Source: Chryseobacterium sp. IHB B 17019
GTDB lineage: Bacteria > Bacteroidota > Bacteroidia > Flavobacteriales > Weeksellaceae
Direction of reading: 5' to 3'
Assembly: GCF_001456155.1 (NCBI RefSeq)
Contig: NZ_CP013293.1
Coordinates: 1,612,001-1,676,000, forward strand
DNA length: 64,000 nt
Under the pieces are notes generated by a model. The model ran no database searches and was not told where the DNA came from. It worked only from the letters and a program-made list of their open reading frames with translations. The position numbers were made by a program, and so were the translations under genes. Below, piece after piece: positions 9,591 to 18,210 of the stretch (position 1 is the first letter of the stretch; every line of letters begins with the position of its first letter).

Positions 9591-9680
9591 TATTTAGTAT
9601 AGATTTTAATCATAATATTTTGAACTTAAAGTAAATTATATCAACTAATTTTAAGCTTTAAATTAAATTTAAAAATTCTC

Positions 9681-10571
9681 ATGAAACATTATAAAACCAT
9701 TACCGAACTTCATGCAGGAAATTTCTGGGAAGCGCCTCAGCATCCTCTTTTCAGTATGGTTGGCTGTCTTTCCGAATGTACGTTGGGAAATCAGGAATTT
9801 ACTACTGATTCTTATATTATTGCTTTTAAAAAGATAAAATCCGGGATTTTCATGTACGGAAGAATGCCTTATGATCATGACAATGGATGTATGTTTTTCA
9901 CCAAACCACGACAAGTCATTGAAATGAGAGATCTTGAAGTAGAAGAAAATGGTTTTATGCTGATGATAGATCCTGATTATCTAAACGGCCATGAACTTTT
10001 CAAAACTATAGATCAGTACGGCTTTTTTGATTATGAAGTGACAGAAGCGATTCATTTGTCGCCAAAAGAAGAGCAGATTATTCGGGAGCTTCATGAAAAA
10101 ATCTACAATGAATACTTCAATAATCCTGATGAATACAGCCGTGAAATTATTCTGAGCCATGTTTCATCAATTTTAAAGTATTCCCAGCGTTTCTACAAAA
10201 GACAGTTTATAGACCGGGCACAGGTAACAGGAAAAACTACATCGAAATTTAATGATGTATTAAAAAAATACATTACCGAAGGTTTCCTTGAAAAAAAGGG
10301 ACTTCCAAATGTAAGCTATATTGCTGATAAGCTGGCAATTTCACCTCGTTACTTAAGTGATCTATTGAAACAGGAATCCGGAAAGACCGCCATTGAGCTG
10401 ATTCATATTTTTTTAATTTCCGAAGCGAAAAATCTATTGAAAATTGGAGAGAAAGGCGTGGCAGAAATAGCTTATGAACTGGGATTTGAGAACGCTTCTT
10501 ATTTCACACGTCTATTCAAAAAGCAAACAGGAATGAAGCCGATGGAATTCAGAAAATCAGATTTAAATTAA
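9681..10571 (+). CDS. AraC/XylS-family transcriptional regulator
   Basis: The 296-aa protein has an N-terminal effector-binding region of cupin type (about residues 20-160) and a C-terminal pair of helix-turn-helix motifs (about 195-295). The second HTH carries the family signature IAYELGFENASYFTRLFKKQ followed by TGMKPMEFR. It probably regulates the SDR gene upstream. No operator was identified. It is followed by a strong terminator. Confidence 0.85.
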   Translation: MKHYKTITELHAGNFWEAPQHPLFSMVGCLSECTLGNQEFTTDSYIIAFKKIKSGIFMYGRMPYDHDNGCMFFTKPRQVIEMRDLEVEENGFMLMIDPDYLNGHELFKTIDQYGFFDYEVTEAIHLSPKEEQIIRELHEKIYNEYFNNPDEYSREIILSHVSSILKYSQRFYKRQFIDRAQVTGKTTSKFNDVLKKYITEGFLEKKGLPNVSYIADKLAISPRYLSDLLKQESGKTAIELIHIFLISEAKNLLKIGEKGVAEIAYELGFENASYFTRLFKKQTGMKPMEFRKSDLN

Positions 10572-10619
10572 GTTTAAAATTTTAGCTTAACTATAAGTTT
10601 TATAGAATTTTGAGACAAA

Positions 10620-10664
10620 AAAAACTGGAAATTAAGAATTTATGTCTTCCCATTTCCAGTTTTT
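10620..10664. terminator. Strong bidirectional terminator
   Basis: A 13-bp perfect stem, AAAAACTGGAAAT at 10620-10632 with ATTTCCAGTTTTT at 10652-10664, sits between the AraC gene and the convergent small membrane gene at 10684-10854. Confidence 0.85.
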
Positions 10665-10683
10665 ATTTTTCAGTTTTTTAACA

Positions 10684-10866
<183 letters not shown>

Positions 10867-10981
10867 TTAATGTTATTTGAGTAACATAATACACATATTG
10901 TGCCTTTTTAGCTAAAACAATTTTAAAATTATTGTTATAAACATATTTTTTAGTAAAAAATTCAGTTGCAGTTCATAAAAA

Positions 10982-11782
10982 TTATAGAAGACCAAAATGA
11001 ATCAAAGCCCTTTCAATTCCGTGATTATCAACTTCTTCCGTAATATAATCTGCAATTTCTTTTACATTCTCATTGGCATTTCCCATAGCCACTCCGATTT
11101 TTGTAAATTTTAACATAGAAATATCATTTCCACCATCTCCAAAAGACATCGTTTCGGAAATATCAATTCCAAAATAACCGCAAAAAGCCTCAACACCCAC
11201 TTTTTTACTGATACCTCCCGGGTTCACGTCTGCAAAAAGAGGCGTCCATCTCGAAGCCGTGCTGTTGGGCATTACAGTTTGCATAAATTCCTGTTCTGCA
11301 TCGGGACCGAGAAAAATATTAGCCTGAAGCACATTATGAATATCAATATTTTCTTTATCATGAATTGGGGGAACGGGAAGGTTTACGTGTGCATACATTC
11401 CTACAACTTCGGGAGTTGCATCATTAATTTCAACCTTATCTTCATACATCAGCGAATAACTTAAAGGTGTATTCTCAGCATAATTAATTAAATTCTGAAT
11501 ATCATTCGGATCAATTATTTTTTTGGATAAAATTTCACCTGTTGTTGTAGCACAATATCCGCCATTAAATGTGATAAAACCATCAAATTCTATATGCGAA
11601 ATGTGGGCTAGGGTATTGATAGAACGCCCTGTCGCAACAATAACTTTAATTCCGTTCCGGCGAAGACTTTCAATTGCTTTTTGTGTAGAATTGGGGATTT
11701 TATTGGTTTTAAAGCTGATTAACGTTCCGTCAATATCGAAAAATACAGCTTTTATTTTAGAAGAATTTTGAATATCCATCAT
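10982..11782 (-). CDS. Cof-type HAD-superfamily phosphatase
   Basis: The 266-aa protein is a HAD hydrolase of class IIB (Cof). Motif I reads FFDIDGTL with the nucleophile and acid at Asp16 and Asp18; motif II includes VATGRS; motif IV is MSFGDGGNDISML, which binds Mg. The cap domain between them fits sugar-phosphate or FMN phosphatases, but the substrate cannot be named. Two adjacent Met codons leave a one-residue uncertainty in start. It is a single gene. Confidence 0.87.
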   Translation of the reverse strand: MMDIQNSSKIKAVFFDIDGTLISFKTNKIPNSTQKAIESLRRNGIKVIVATGRSINTLAHISHIEFDGFITFNGGYCATTTGEILSKKIIDPNDIQNLINYAENTPLSYSLMYEDKVEINDATPEVVGMYAHVNLPVPPIHDKENIDIHNVLQANIFLGPDAEQEFMQTVMPNSTASRWTPLFADVNPGGISKKVGVEAFCGYFGIDISETMSFGDGGNDISMLKFTKIGVAMGNANENVKEIADYITEEVDNHGIERALIHFGLL

Positions 11783-11916
11783 TTAATTTTTGAATAAATT
11801 ATTTTACAAAAATACAATTTTAATATTTTGGTTAATGGTTTAAGCATTGTTAAATTTTATTTAAAAAAGTAGGTATAATTCTTGTACAGTTTTTTGCACA
11901 CCATAAATATTTTATC

Positions 11917-12378
11917 ATGAAAAACGAACAAGAAGTATCAGTATTAAACGATCTGCTACACATCACCAATGACAGAATTGAAGGATTTTCAAAGGTGGAA
12001 GAAAAAATCTGGGAAAATTATCCCGATGTAAAACCTGAATATGCCAAAATGGTTTCCTTATCAAAAGTCATGAAAAATGAACTCATTAACCTTATCAATG
12101 AAGATGGAGGAGAGGCTGAGGATTCGCCATCGGTTGCAGGAGCCCTTCACAGAACATGGATTGATATAAAAAACTCTTTTACGATAGGAAATGCGGAAGA
12201 ATCTACACTCGGAAATGTGGTTTTTGGGGAAAAAGCAGCGATAGAAGCCTATCAAAATGCTATAGACAGCGGAAAACTGACCGAAAAGAGCTTACCAATA
12301 GTTTCTGAACATTTAAAAAATATTAAAGATTCTTATAATCAATTTAAAGGAATCAGTGAATATAAGGATAGAGAGTAA
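11917..12378 (+). CDS. PA2169-family four-helix-bundle protein (DUF2383)
   Basis: The 153-aa protein is all-helical in appearance and matches the PA2169 family: an N-terminal LNDLLHITNDRIEGF, a central ALHRTWIDIKNSF and GEKAAIEAYQNAI. These are ferritin-like bundles of unknown function, often produced under general stress. Here it faces another stress-type ferritin-like gene (12455-13039) across a shared terminator. Confidence 0.8.
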   Translation: MKNEQEVSVLNDLLHITNDRIEGFSKVEEKIWENYPDVKPEYAKMVSLSKVMKNELINLINEDGGEAEDSPSVAGALHRTWIDIKNSFTIGNAEESTLGNVVFGEKAAIEAYQNAIDSGKLTEKSLPIVSEHLKNIKDSYNQFKGISEYKDRE

Positions 12379-12407
12379 ATTTTTTCTAAATTAACTGTAA
12401 AATAAAA

Positions 12408-12430
12408 AAGAGATCCAGTACGGATCTCTT
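12408..12430. terminator. Bidirectional terminator
   Basis: AAGAGATCC at 12408-12416 pairs with GGATCTCTT at 12422-12430 around a 5-nt loop; A and T runs flank it on both sides, serving the two convergent genes. Confidence 0.85.
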
Positions 12431-12454
12431 TCTATTTGATTCTAACAGTAATAA

Positions 12455-13039
12455 TTACATTGCTTTGCTGTTAAGATTTGTATCAGCTACTTTTGTAAGA
12501 AGCTCATCACATTTTTTCTCTTCGGCAAGCGTTTGAAGAAGGTGTTTTACACATTCATCTTCTTTTAAAACTTTTGCAAAAGCAGCCAGTGTTCCGTAAG
12601 TTGCAATTTCATAATGCTCCACTTTTTGTGCGGCAGCTATAATCCCTGCATCTCGCACTGCGCCGGGTTCTGTTTCCTCCATAATGCTTTTACCTTCATC
12701 CAACAATCCCTGCATGGCATCACATTTTTTTGCCTGGGCTTTTTTACCTAACGCACTAAAACACGCTTCCAGTCTTTCAACATGGGTCTTTGTTTCTGCA
12801 ATGTGTTTTTCAATACCGGCCTTCAGTTTTTCATCGGTAGCATTTTTCATCATGGCCGGCAAAGCTTTTACCAATGCCTTTTCAGCCCAATAGATATCTT
12901 TTAAGGAATCTTCAAAAAGATCTTTCAATTCTTTGGCAGCACCTTTTTTAGCCGGGGTTTTCGATGCAGTTTTGGATGCAGTTTTAGAAGTTGTTGTTGT
13001 TTTTGCGGTCGTTTTTTTGGTTGCTGTTTTAGTTTCCAT
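12455..13039 (-). CDS. DUF892 (YciE-like) ferritin-like protein with Lys/Ala/Thr-rich tail
   Basis: The 194-aa protein has a low-complexity N-terminus (about residues 1-35) rich in K, T, A and S, resembling histone-like tails. It is followed by a DUF892 ferritin-like helical bundle beginning ELKDLFEDSLKDIYWAEKAL. Metal-ligand Glu and His residues of the family appear in YWAEKAL, KHIAETKTHVERLE and AQKVEHYEIA. YciE-type proteins are stress induced, and their activity is unclear. The basic tail suggests nucleic-acid contact, which is inference. Confidence 0.83.
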   Translation of the reverse strand: METKTATKKTTAKTTTTSKTASKTASKTPAKKGAAKELKDLFEDSLKDIYWAEKALVKALPAMMKNATDEKLKAGIEKHIAETKTHVERLEACFSALGKKAQAKKCDAMQGLLDEGKSIMEETEPGAVRDAGIIAAAQKVEHYEIATYGTLAAFAKVLKEDECVKHLLQTLAEEKKCDELLTKVADTNLNSKAM

Positions 13040-13222
13040 AATAAATATATTTTAGTGATTATTTTGATTGTGAATTAATCTGCAACTATGAGACCATCTT
13101 TTATGAAAATAATTTTTTATGCATAAATGTGGTATCATTAAAATAATTGTAATAATTGTTTACCAGTTTGTATGAATAGAGAAATTGTTTTAATAATTTT
13201 ATATCAATATAGATAAAGGAGT

Positions 13223-13685
13223 ATGAAAACAAGTGCCGGTATTTTATTGTTTAAAAGAGAAAAAAATACTATTTTCTATTTTTTGGTTCATCCGGGCGGA
13301 CCGTTCTGGAAAAACAAGCATTCCGGGACATGGTCAATACCAAAAGGAGAGCCTTTACCTAATGAAAATTTATTGGAAAGAGCACTCATCGAATTTAAGG
13401 AAGAAACCGGAAAAGCAATAACCGGAGAATTTATTGAGCTTAATCCTGTAAAGCAAAAAGGAGGAAAAACCGTTTATGCATGGGCTGTAGAAGGAAGTCT
13501 AGACCTTTGTTGGACTTACCAGCAATACCATAAAGATAAACTGGCCACCAAAATCCGACAAAATGATCGAAATACCTGAAGTAGACGAATGGGAATGGTT
13601 TGATTCTGATGAAGCAAAAAATCGAATAAATCCAGCACAGGTAAGTTTTATTATAGAATTGGAAGAATTGTTGGAACAAAAATAA
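13223..13685 (+). pseudogene. NUDIX hydrolase gene with a frameshift
   Basis: The first part (from ATG 13223) reads as a NUDIX protein: KTSAGILLFKRE, then VHPGGPFWKNK, WSIPKGE and the Nudix box region ending EFKEETGK. After SLD at 13502-13504 the frame runs into non-homologous residues and stops at 13579. The downstream frame, entered by skipping one base near 13505, continues with INWPPKSDKMIEIPEVDEW and ends NPAQVSFIIELEELLEQK at 13683-13685, as family members do. A one-base insertion (or two-base loss) therefore splits the gene. The Nudix box glutamates are intact, so the frameshift may be recent or a sequencing error. Confidence 0.75.
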
Positions 13686-14244
13686 TTTCGGTTTAAATTT
13701 CTAAAGGTTTTAATGTTTGTATGGAATTAATTTCTTGAAATTAAATTAATCCCAGTTTAAATTTCTAATAGAGTTTGATCAATATTTGGAAGTTCGAAAC
13801 TAAAATTGACTTAAAGATGTTTCTAATAACAAATTTAGTTGAAAGGATATTTTTAATAAACCTGAAAAATTTACAATTTAACTAATACACTGTGTAATTT
13901 GTTCATATTAATATAATGATTAAAAGAAAAACTAGAAATAGTAATCATTTCTAAACATTTTCCTATTTAACAAATTTTATTTCTGTTCATGTTTGATGTT
14001 CATATTTGTCAAAAAAAATTCTGTAAAAATAATCACCTAAAATATGCTATTAAGTTTAAATAGATAAAAAAATCTAAAATAATATAACTATTTCATATAA
14101 ATAAAAAGTATTAGAATTTGGTCGGTTTCATGTACTTTCTTTGAAAACTACTTGACAACTCTTTTTTATTTCCTTTTCAGTACATTTTCGTTGTACACAA
14201 AAACAAATTACACTATTTTTGAAATAAATGAGTAAAATGTACTT
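13686..14244. other. AT-rich intergenic region at the left edge of the island
   Basis: No gene was found in these 559 bp. The sequence becomes markedly AT-richer than the genes to the left. TGTAC/GTACA words occur at 14131-14135, 14180-14184, 14192-14196 and 14238-14242, close to the recombinase start; GTACA-N7-TGTAC at 14180-14196 is an inverted repeat. These could be recombinase-binding subsites or an operator. Confidence 0.4.
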
Positions 14245-14805
14245 ATGTTAATTGGATATGCAAGAGTAAGCAAGTTTGAGCAAAATCTTGATTTACAAAC
14301 TGATGCTTTAAAGAGTTTAGGAATTGAAAAAATTTTTATTGACAAAGTTAGTGGTGTTAAATCAGAAAAGCCGCAGCTTAACGATTTATTAAATTTCGTA
14401 CGAAAAGGGGATACTTTAACCGTGTGGAGATTAGACAGGATCGGTAGGACTACAGTTGGACTAATCCAGTTTGTGACAGAACTGAATGAAAAAGGAATAC
14501 ATTTTAAATCTATTTCGGAAAACATTGATACAAGTTCGGCAAGTGGCAAATTAATTTTCCAGATTTTCTGTGTTTTGGCAGAGCATGAAAGAAATGTTTT
14601 GATTGAAAGAACAAATGCTGGATTGAAGTCTGCGAGGGCCAGAGGTAAAAAGGGAGGCAGACCAAAAGGAATGACCGAAAAATATAAAAAGATTGCACCT
14701 TTAGTAAAGAGCTCCTATGAAAGTAAGAATGTTCCAATTGAGGAAATTATGAATGCTTTTAATATTGGAAGTAAAGCAACTTTTTATAAAATAGTTAAAA
14801 GTTAG
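14245..14805 (+). CDS. Serine recombinase of the resolvase/invertase family
   Basis: A 186-aa small serine recombinase. The N-terminal YARVSKFEQN motif places the nucleophile at Ser9; WRLDRIGR (residues 61-68) supplies the catalytic arginines Arg65 and Arg68; LAEHERNVLIERT is the conserved segment before the long E helix. The C-terminus GRPKG followed by IEEIMNAFNIGSKATFYK is the DNA-binding HTH. Enzymes of this size act as resolvases or invertases at short paired sites. It is the first gene of the island and lies 630 bp before the repeat-delimited array; a link with the array is a hypothesis only. Confidence 0.88.
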   Translation: MLIGYARVSKFEQNLDLQTDALKSLGIEKIFIDKVSGVKSEKPQLNDLLNFVRKGDTLTVWRLDRIGRTTVGLIQFVTELNEKGIHFKSISENIDTSSASGKLIFQIFCVLAEHERNVLIERTNAGLKSARARGKKGGRPKGMTEKYKKIAPLVKSSYESKNVPIEEIMNAFNIGSKATFYKIVKS

Positions 14806-14870
14806 TATAATATACGCTAATAGATTGCGCAGTAAGAATATATCTTTGAGCATATCTGTAAAAATTTAAT

Positions 14871-15320
14871 ATGAATGTCTTTAATAACGAAATAGAAATC
14901 TTTAAAACTGAAGTCCATAACATCTATAAAGCTTATCGCTTTTCTCATTTCGGATTGTATAATTTGAGAAGTGTTTTTAATGATTACAAAAAGAAAAACA
15001 ATATTGAGAATTTTAAAATTGTAGATCAGGAATGTAATATTGAGATAAAGTTTTCTGAGCTAGATATGGAGGAAGCAAAAGAGCACGGATTTTATCAAAT
15101 GATAATGGCGGGTAATACAATAGTAATGATTTATAATTTATGGGAAGATAATTACCGGACAATATTTGCTAAATGCTTAGGTTATACAAATAAAACTGAC
15201 CTAAAAAATAACCTATTTGGAGATTTGGGGAAAATTAGAAATGCAATCGTACATAATCACTATAAACGTACTTCAGATATTGATAAGCTTGAAATATTAG
15301 GATTTTTATTTCCAAAATGA
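14871..15320 (+). CDS. HEPN-like protein of unknown function
   Basis: The 149-aa protein is mostly helical and contains RNAIVH (Arg123, Asn124, His128), which fits the R-x4-6-H motif of HEPN-domain ribonucleases. The preceding text MIMAGNTIVMIYNLWEDNYR followed by LFGDLGKI is like HEPN proteins of the MAE_28990/RiboL-PSP type. Many such proteins are toxins or defence effectors, often with a nucleotidyltransferase antitoxin; no such partner is visible here. Assignment rests on one motif and helical context, so it is tentative. Confidence 0.55.
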   Translation: MNVFNNEIEIFKTEVHNIYKAYRFSHFGLYNLRSVFNDYKKKNNIENFKIVDQECNIEIKFSELDMEEAKEHGFYQMIMAGNTIVMIYNLWEDNYRTIFAKCLGYTNKTDLKNNLFGDLGKIRNAIVHNHYKRTSDIDKLEILGFLFPK

Positions 15321-15431
15321 TAGATTTATTTTGGATAGTTTTGCTGTCCATGATATATACGTAAATGCATTGAAAGCTTTGGAGTTAATGAAACAACCAT
15401 CAGCAAATTAAAATAAATAACCTATAAATAA
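15321..15431 (+). pseudogene. Possible C-terminal gene remnant
   Basis: Between the HEPN-like gene and the first array repeat, one frame stays open and reads LDSFAVHDIYVNALKALELM then KQPSAN before TAA (about 15332-15412). It has no start of its own and looks like the tail of a lost protein. The parent family was not recognised. Confidence 0.3.
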
Positions 15432-15453
15432 TATCAAAAAACGATTAAATCTG

Positions 15454-16077
15454 ATGAAAAAATTAATAACCTTTATCTTTATTTTGATAGCACACATTTT
15501 ATATGCTCAAACTACGTCTGAAGCACCTGCTCAAAATATTTCTCCTGATAACAATGTAGTGTATAGGCTTTTTTCTACACGAAATATGTACACATTTATT
15601 AAATTAGATACAAGGAACGGTCAAGTGTGGCAAGTTCAGTGGGACACAAAAAGCAATCAATTAGAAACTTCTTTATCTTTAGTATACCTTGTTTCTGAGG
15701 AAGATGAAAAAAATGGTAGGTTTTTTCTTTATCCAACGACTAACATGTATAATTTTATACTAATTGACCAAATTGATGGTCGAGTATGGCAAGTTCAATG
15801 GTCTAACAATGCTAAGGAGAGAATGGTTGTCCCTATTAATTGTCAAATATTAAACACAAGCAAAGCTATAATAGAACTTATTCCAGAGAATGAGGTGGAA
15901 AAATCATTATTAAGTAAAATGGATGAAGACAATCCAAATGATTTTACACTTCACTATCATTATGAAAAAGGAATAAAATCTATTAATAATTATGCAGAAT
16001 TATTATTTGTAGAGTATCAAAAGTTTCCGACTGTAGCCATTATTACATACGATATAACCAAGGGTATAGGAGGTTGA
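15454..16077 (+). CDS. Secreted protein with two internal VWQVQW repeats
   Basis: The 207-aa protein starts with a signal peptide (MKKLITFIFILIAHILYAQ). It contains two copies of a ~28-residue unit, at about residues 36-63 and 89-116, built as FxTxNMYxFIxxD...G(Q/R)VWQVQW. After the second unit comes an acidic/hydrophobic region of about 85 residues. I do not recognise a named family, although the unit resembles short beta-rich repeats in Bacteroidota secreted proteins. It fills the first interval of the repeat array, 9 bp after a repeat copy. A degenerate piece of a similar repeat lies at about 17728-17752. Confidence 0.65.
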   Translation: MKKLITFIFILIAHILYAQTTSEAPAQNISPDNNVVYRLFSTRNMYTFIKLDTRNGQVWQVQWDTKSNQLETSLSLVYLVSEEDEKNGRFFLYPTTNMYNFILIDQIDGRVWQVQWSNNAKERMVVPINCQILNTSKAIIELIPENEVEKSLLSKMDEDNPNDFTLHYHYEKGIKSINNYAELLFVEYQKFPTVAIITYDITKGIGG

Positions 16078-16127
16078 ATTTTCAAAAAGTAAGACGAAGG
16101 ATTAAACTAAAAAACGATGAAAAAACC

Positions 16128-16502
16128 ATGAATGAGCAAAATCACGAAGCTGTAAATATCGATTTATCTAACGATGTAATTTATCTTTGGGAGGAAAATG
16201 ATGAATCAAAATACTCAGAATTAAAAAAAGAGCTACAATATTCGGAAGATCTAGTTACTTTTTTAAGTAGATATCAAAAAGAAAGATGGGTAGCTGATTC
16301 TATTAACGATATTGATATAACTGAAAATCCTAATGAATTACATATTGATTACACTATAAAATTTTTTAATGGTTGTAGAGATTTGGATTCAGAGAATGAC
16401 GATTTTATAGTTGTCAATTATAAAATCAATTTAGAATCCTTTGAAATCGAAATAATTGGAAAACCAATTCCTGAAGAGCGTTCTACATTTGAAGAATTTT
16501 AA
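16128..16502 (+). CDS. Acidic small cytosolic protein, unknown
   Basis: From the ATG at 16128 this is 124 aa, starting MNEQNHEAVNIDLSNDV. The frame also extends back to a TTG at 16074 inside the previous gene, but that extension would translate the array repeat at 16107-16118, so the ATG after the repeat is preferred. The protein is rich in Asp and Glu and has no signal or membrane segment. Its size and acidity recall immunity proteins of polymorphic toxins, but no family was recognised and no toxin gene is adjacent. Confidence 0.55.
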   Translation: MNEQNHEAVNIDLSNDVIYLWEENDESKYSELKKELQYSEDLVTFLSRYQKERWVADSINDIDITENPNELHIDYTIKFFNGCRDLDSENDDFIVVNYKINLESFEIEIIGKPIPEERSTFEEF

Positions 16503-16528
16503 TAATAATCTCAAAAAAAGATTTTCAA

Positions 16529-17113
16529 ATGAAAAAGATACTTTTACTTTCAATTCTATGCACATATTTTTCTCTTATAGCTCAAAAGAAAAAAACTAAT
16601 GAAAATGTTGAGTTTGGATGCTATCTTCCAACAGGTGAAAAATGCAATGTTGGAAGTCTTAAAAATCTTACAGTTGGAGAAATAAATAAAAAATTCGAGA
16701 AATCAGGAAGAATTTGGAATGCATATTTACCGGAAGATAAAGTAGATATAAGCTTTAAATCCTTTACAATGAAACCTCTTTTCATATTAACTTTAAATAA
16801 TCAATCATTTTCGTCTGATAAAATCCAAGAGCTAATAAGCAAGGTCAATGAGGATAACTCTAGTTATGTTTATTATTTCGGTAAAAATATTTTTAATGAG
16901 CATCATTGGGGTGTAAAAGCAGATCTCAAACGATTTATTCTAAAAAAAATTTTAGATCAACAATTTCTTTTTGATACTTTAGGTTTTCCTAATGAGGTTA
17001 AAGATTCTTTGTTTGATGGAAATCCAGTAAAATGTTTTGTATATAAAGAGGTCGGTGTTAGGATATATTTTTCAGAAGGATTAGCAATTGGATTTGACGA
17101 AATAGACAAATAA
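16529..17113 (+). CDS. Secreted protein of unknown function, 194 aa
   Basis: A signal peptide is visible (MKKILLLSILCTYFSLIAQ). The mature part is lysine-rich with alternating beta-like segments and contains CYLPTGEKCNVGSL with two cysteines near the new N-terminus. The gene lies between array repeats 3 and 4; the upstream repeat ends 8 bp before the ATG, and the stop TAA at 17111-17113 begins the next repeat. No family recognised. Confidence 0.6.
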   Translation: MKKILLLSILCTYFSLIAQKKKTNENVEFGCYLPTGEKCNVGSLKNLTVGEINKKFEKSGRIWNAYLPEDKVDISFKSFTMKPLFILTLNNQSFSSDKIQELISKVNEDNSSYVYYFGKNIFNEHHWGVKADLKRFILKKILDQQFLFDTLGFPNEVKDSLFDGNPVKCFVYKEVGVRIYFSEGLAIGFDEIDK

Positions 17114-17159
17114 TAATCTCAAAAAACGATATTATTGAAAATAATAATTTTAATAAAAA

Positions 17160-17705
17160 ATGGAGGCAAAAAAAATTCTTAAATCAATTTATGTTGACTT
17201 ACCATATGACAAAAATGTTGACCTTAAAGATGACATACTGATTTGGATTGACAACTTTGGGGCAGAAAATTCTGTTTCAATTAAGGACATTGCATATGAG
17301 GAAAATAAAATTGCGTGGTGGCAATGCAACTCTGCTGGTCTTGATTTAGTGTTTTTAAAATTAAATCCTAAAATATTAATTACTTGGGAAATTCCATTAA
17401 ACACAATGGGACAATCTTCTTTGGGATGCAGCAATATATTCTTTTATAAAAATTATCTTATTGTCAAATATCATGATAAACACTCTGACAGGATTTTTTT
17501 CTTTAACACTAATAATCTGAAGATTGAAGAAATACTGACAACATCATGTCATTGGAAAAAAATAAAACTTATGGATAACAGACTGTACATCTGGAATATT
17601 AGGGGAGAGGAATGTTTAGAAGTAACAATATTTGAAAATAATTTAGAAAGAACAATAACCAGTTTAATAGATCTAAATAAAAAGGGAATTGTTTTAGAAA
17701 ATTAG
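17160..17705 (+). CDS. Cytosolic protein of unknown function, 181 aa
   Basis: The protein has no signal peptide. It appears beta-rich, with repeated short units such as ILIWIDNFG, ILITWEIPL and IFFYKNYLIVKYH that recall WD/Kelch-like or immunity-protein folds. The ATG at 17160 is 30 bp after an array repeat. It could be an immunity or binding protein, but this is speculation. No family recognised. Confidence 0.55.
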   Translation: MEAKKILKSIYVDLPYDKNVDLKDDILIWIDNFGAENSVSIKDIAYEENKIAWWQCNSAGLDLVFLKLNPKILITWEIPLNTMGQSSLGCSNIFFYKNYLIVKYHDKHSDRIFFFNTNNLKIEEILTTSCHWKKIKLMDNRLYIWNIRGEECLEVTIFENNLERTITSLIDLNKKGIVLEN

Positions 17706-17842
17706 TATGAAACTAAGGATTTCAAAGTGTGTGGGAAGTGCAAAGTTCAATGGTAGTATTCGAATGGAATTTCGTATTGTCTCCAATTCCCATATTAAAG
17801 TCACAATACTTTACCAAAAATTACTACTCACAAATATAACGG
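17706..17842 (+). pseudogene. Degenerate fragment related to the VWQVQW repeat gene
   Basis: The sequence around 17728-17752 reads GTGTGGGAAGTGCAAAGTTC and continues AATGG; it closely matches the DNA coding VWQVQW in the 15454-16077 gene but lacks an open frame around it. It looks like a leftover of a second copy within the array. The match is short. Confidence 0.35.
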
Positions 17843-17887
17843 ATCTCAAAAAACGATTGATAGTGGTAGATTAGCAAATATTGAAAT

Positions 17888-17914
17888 AAAAAAGAGGCGA
17901 CACTCGCCCCTTTC
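17888..17914 (-). terminator. Rho-independent terminator on the minus strand
   Basis: On the minus strand the sequence reads AAAGGGGCGAGTGTCGCC then TCTTTTTTATTTC: a stem of GGCGA/TCGCC extended by AAAG/CTTT with one mismatch, a 3-nt loop and a T run. It lies 3 bp past the stop of the 37-codon ORF at 17917-18030, which supports transcription of that strand. Confidence 0.7.
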
Positions 17915-17916
17915 TG

Positions 17917-18030
17917 CTAATTAAGGATTGCCAAGACCAACTTAATTAAGACTGCAAGCCTTATACAACTTTCTACAATTGTAGAGAATAAGCTCTGGGC
18001 TTTTTGAGCTTTTCTATGTTTTTTTGACAT
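17917..18030 (-). CDS. Hidden 37-aa basic-hydrophobic peptide
   Basis: From the ATG at 18028-18030 the minus strand encodes 37 residues. The first dozen are basic (MSKKHRKAQKAQ); the remainder forms one hydrophobic helix (STIVESCIRLAVLIKLVLAI). It ends at TAG 17917-17919 just before a terminator. The shape, one amphipathic or membrane helix with a Lys/Arg head, is like type I toxins and other small membrane peptides, although such peptides have no sequence signature. The preceding 170 bp are rich in short inverted repeats and may be a structured leader. It is the only minus-strand candidate gene in the array. Confidence 0.45.
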   Translation of the reverse strand: MSKKHRKAQKAQSLFSTIVESCIRLAVLIKLVLAILN

Positions 18031-18210
18031 TTCTCTGGTGTGTTCGATTAGACCAACACCTATGAGAGGTTCTTGGACATCTAGGTTGACCTGGAAATGA
18101 CGAAAGGGTCAAAGCTTAGCCTTTTAAAGGGCATTAAAGCCTAGTTATAACACTGAAGTTATTAAGCCTATCGATGGAGTGTCCCACACATAAACATATA
18201 AAGGCAAATT
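18031..18210 (-). ncRNA. Possible structured leader or small RNA
   Basis: No plus-strand ORF crosses this stretch. Read on the minus strand it holds several local hairpins: ATAAC/GTTAT around 18150, CCTTT/AAAGG around 18120, GACC/GGTC around 18090-18110 and ACCT/AGGT around 18060. It also has near-repeats of TAGGCTT. A TATGTTTA box (one mismatch from TAnnTTTG) lies near 18192-18199. It could be the 5' leader of the 37-aa peptide or an independent RNA. No known RNA family was recognised. Confidence 0.35.
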
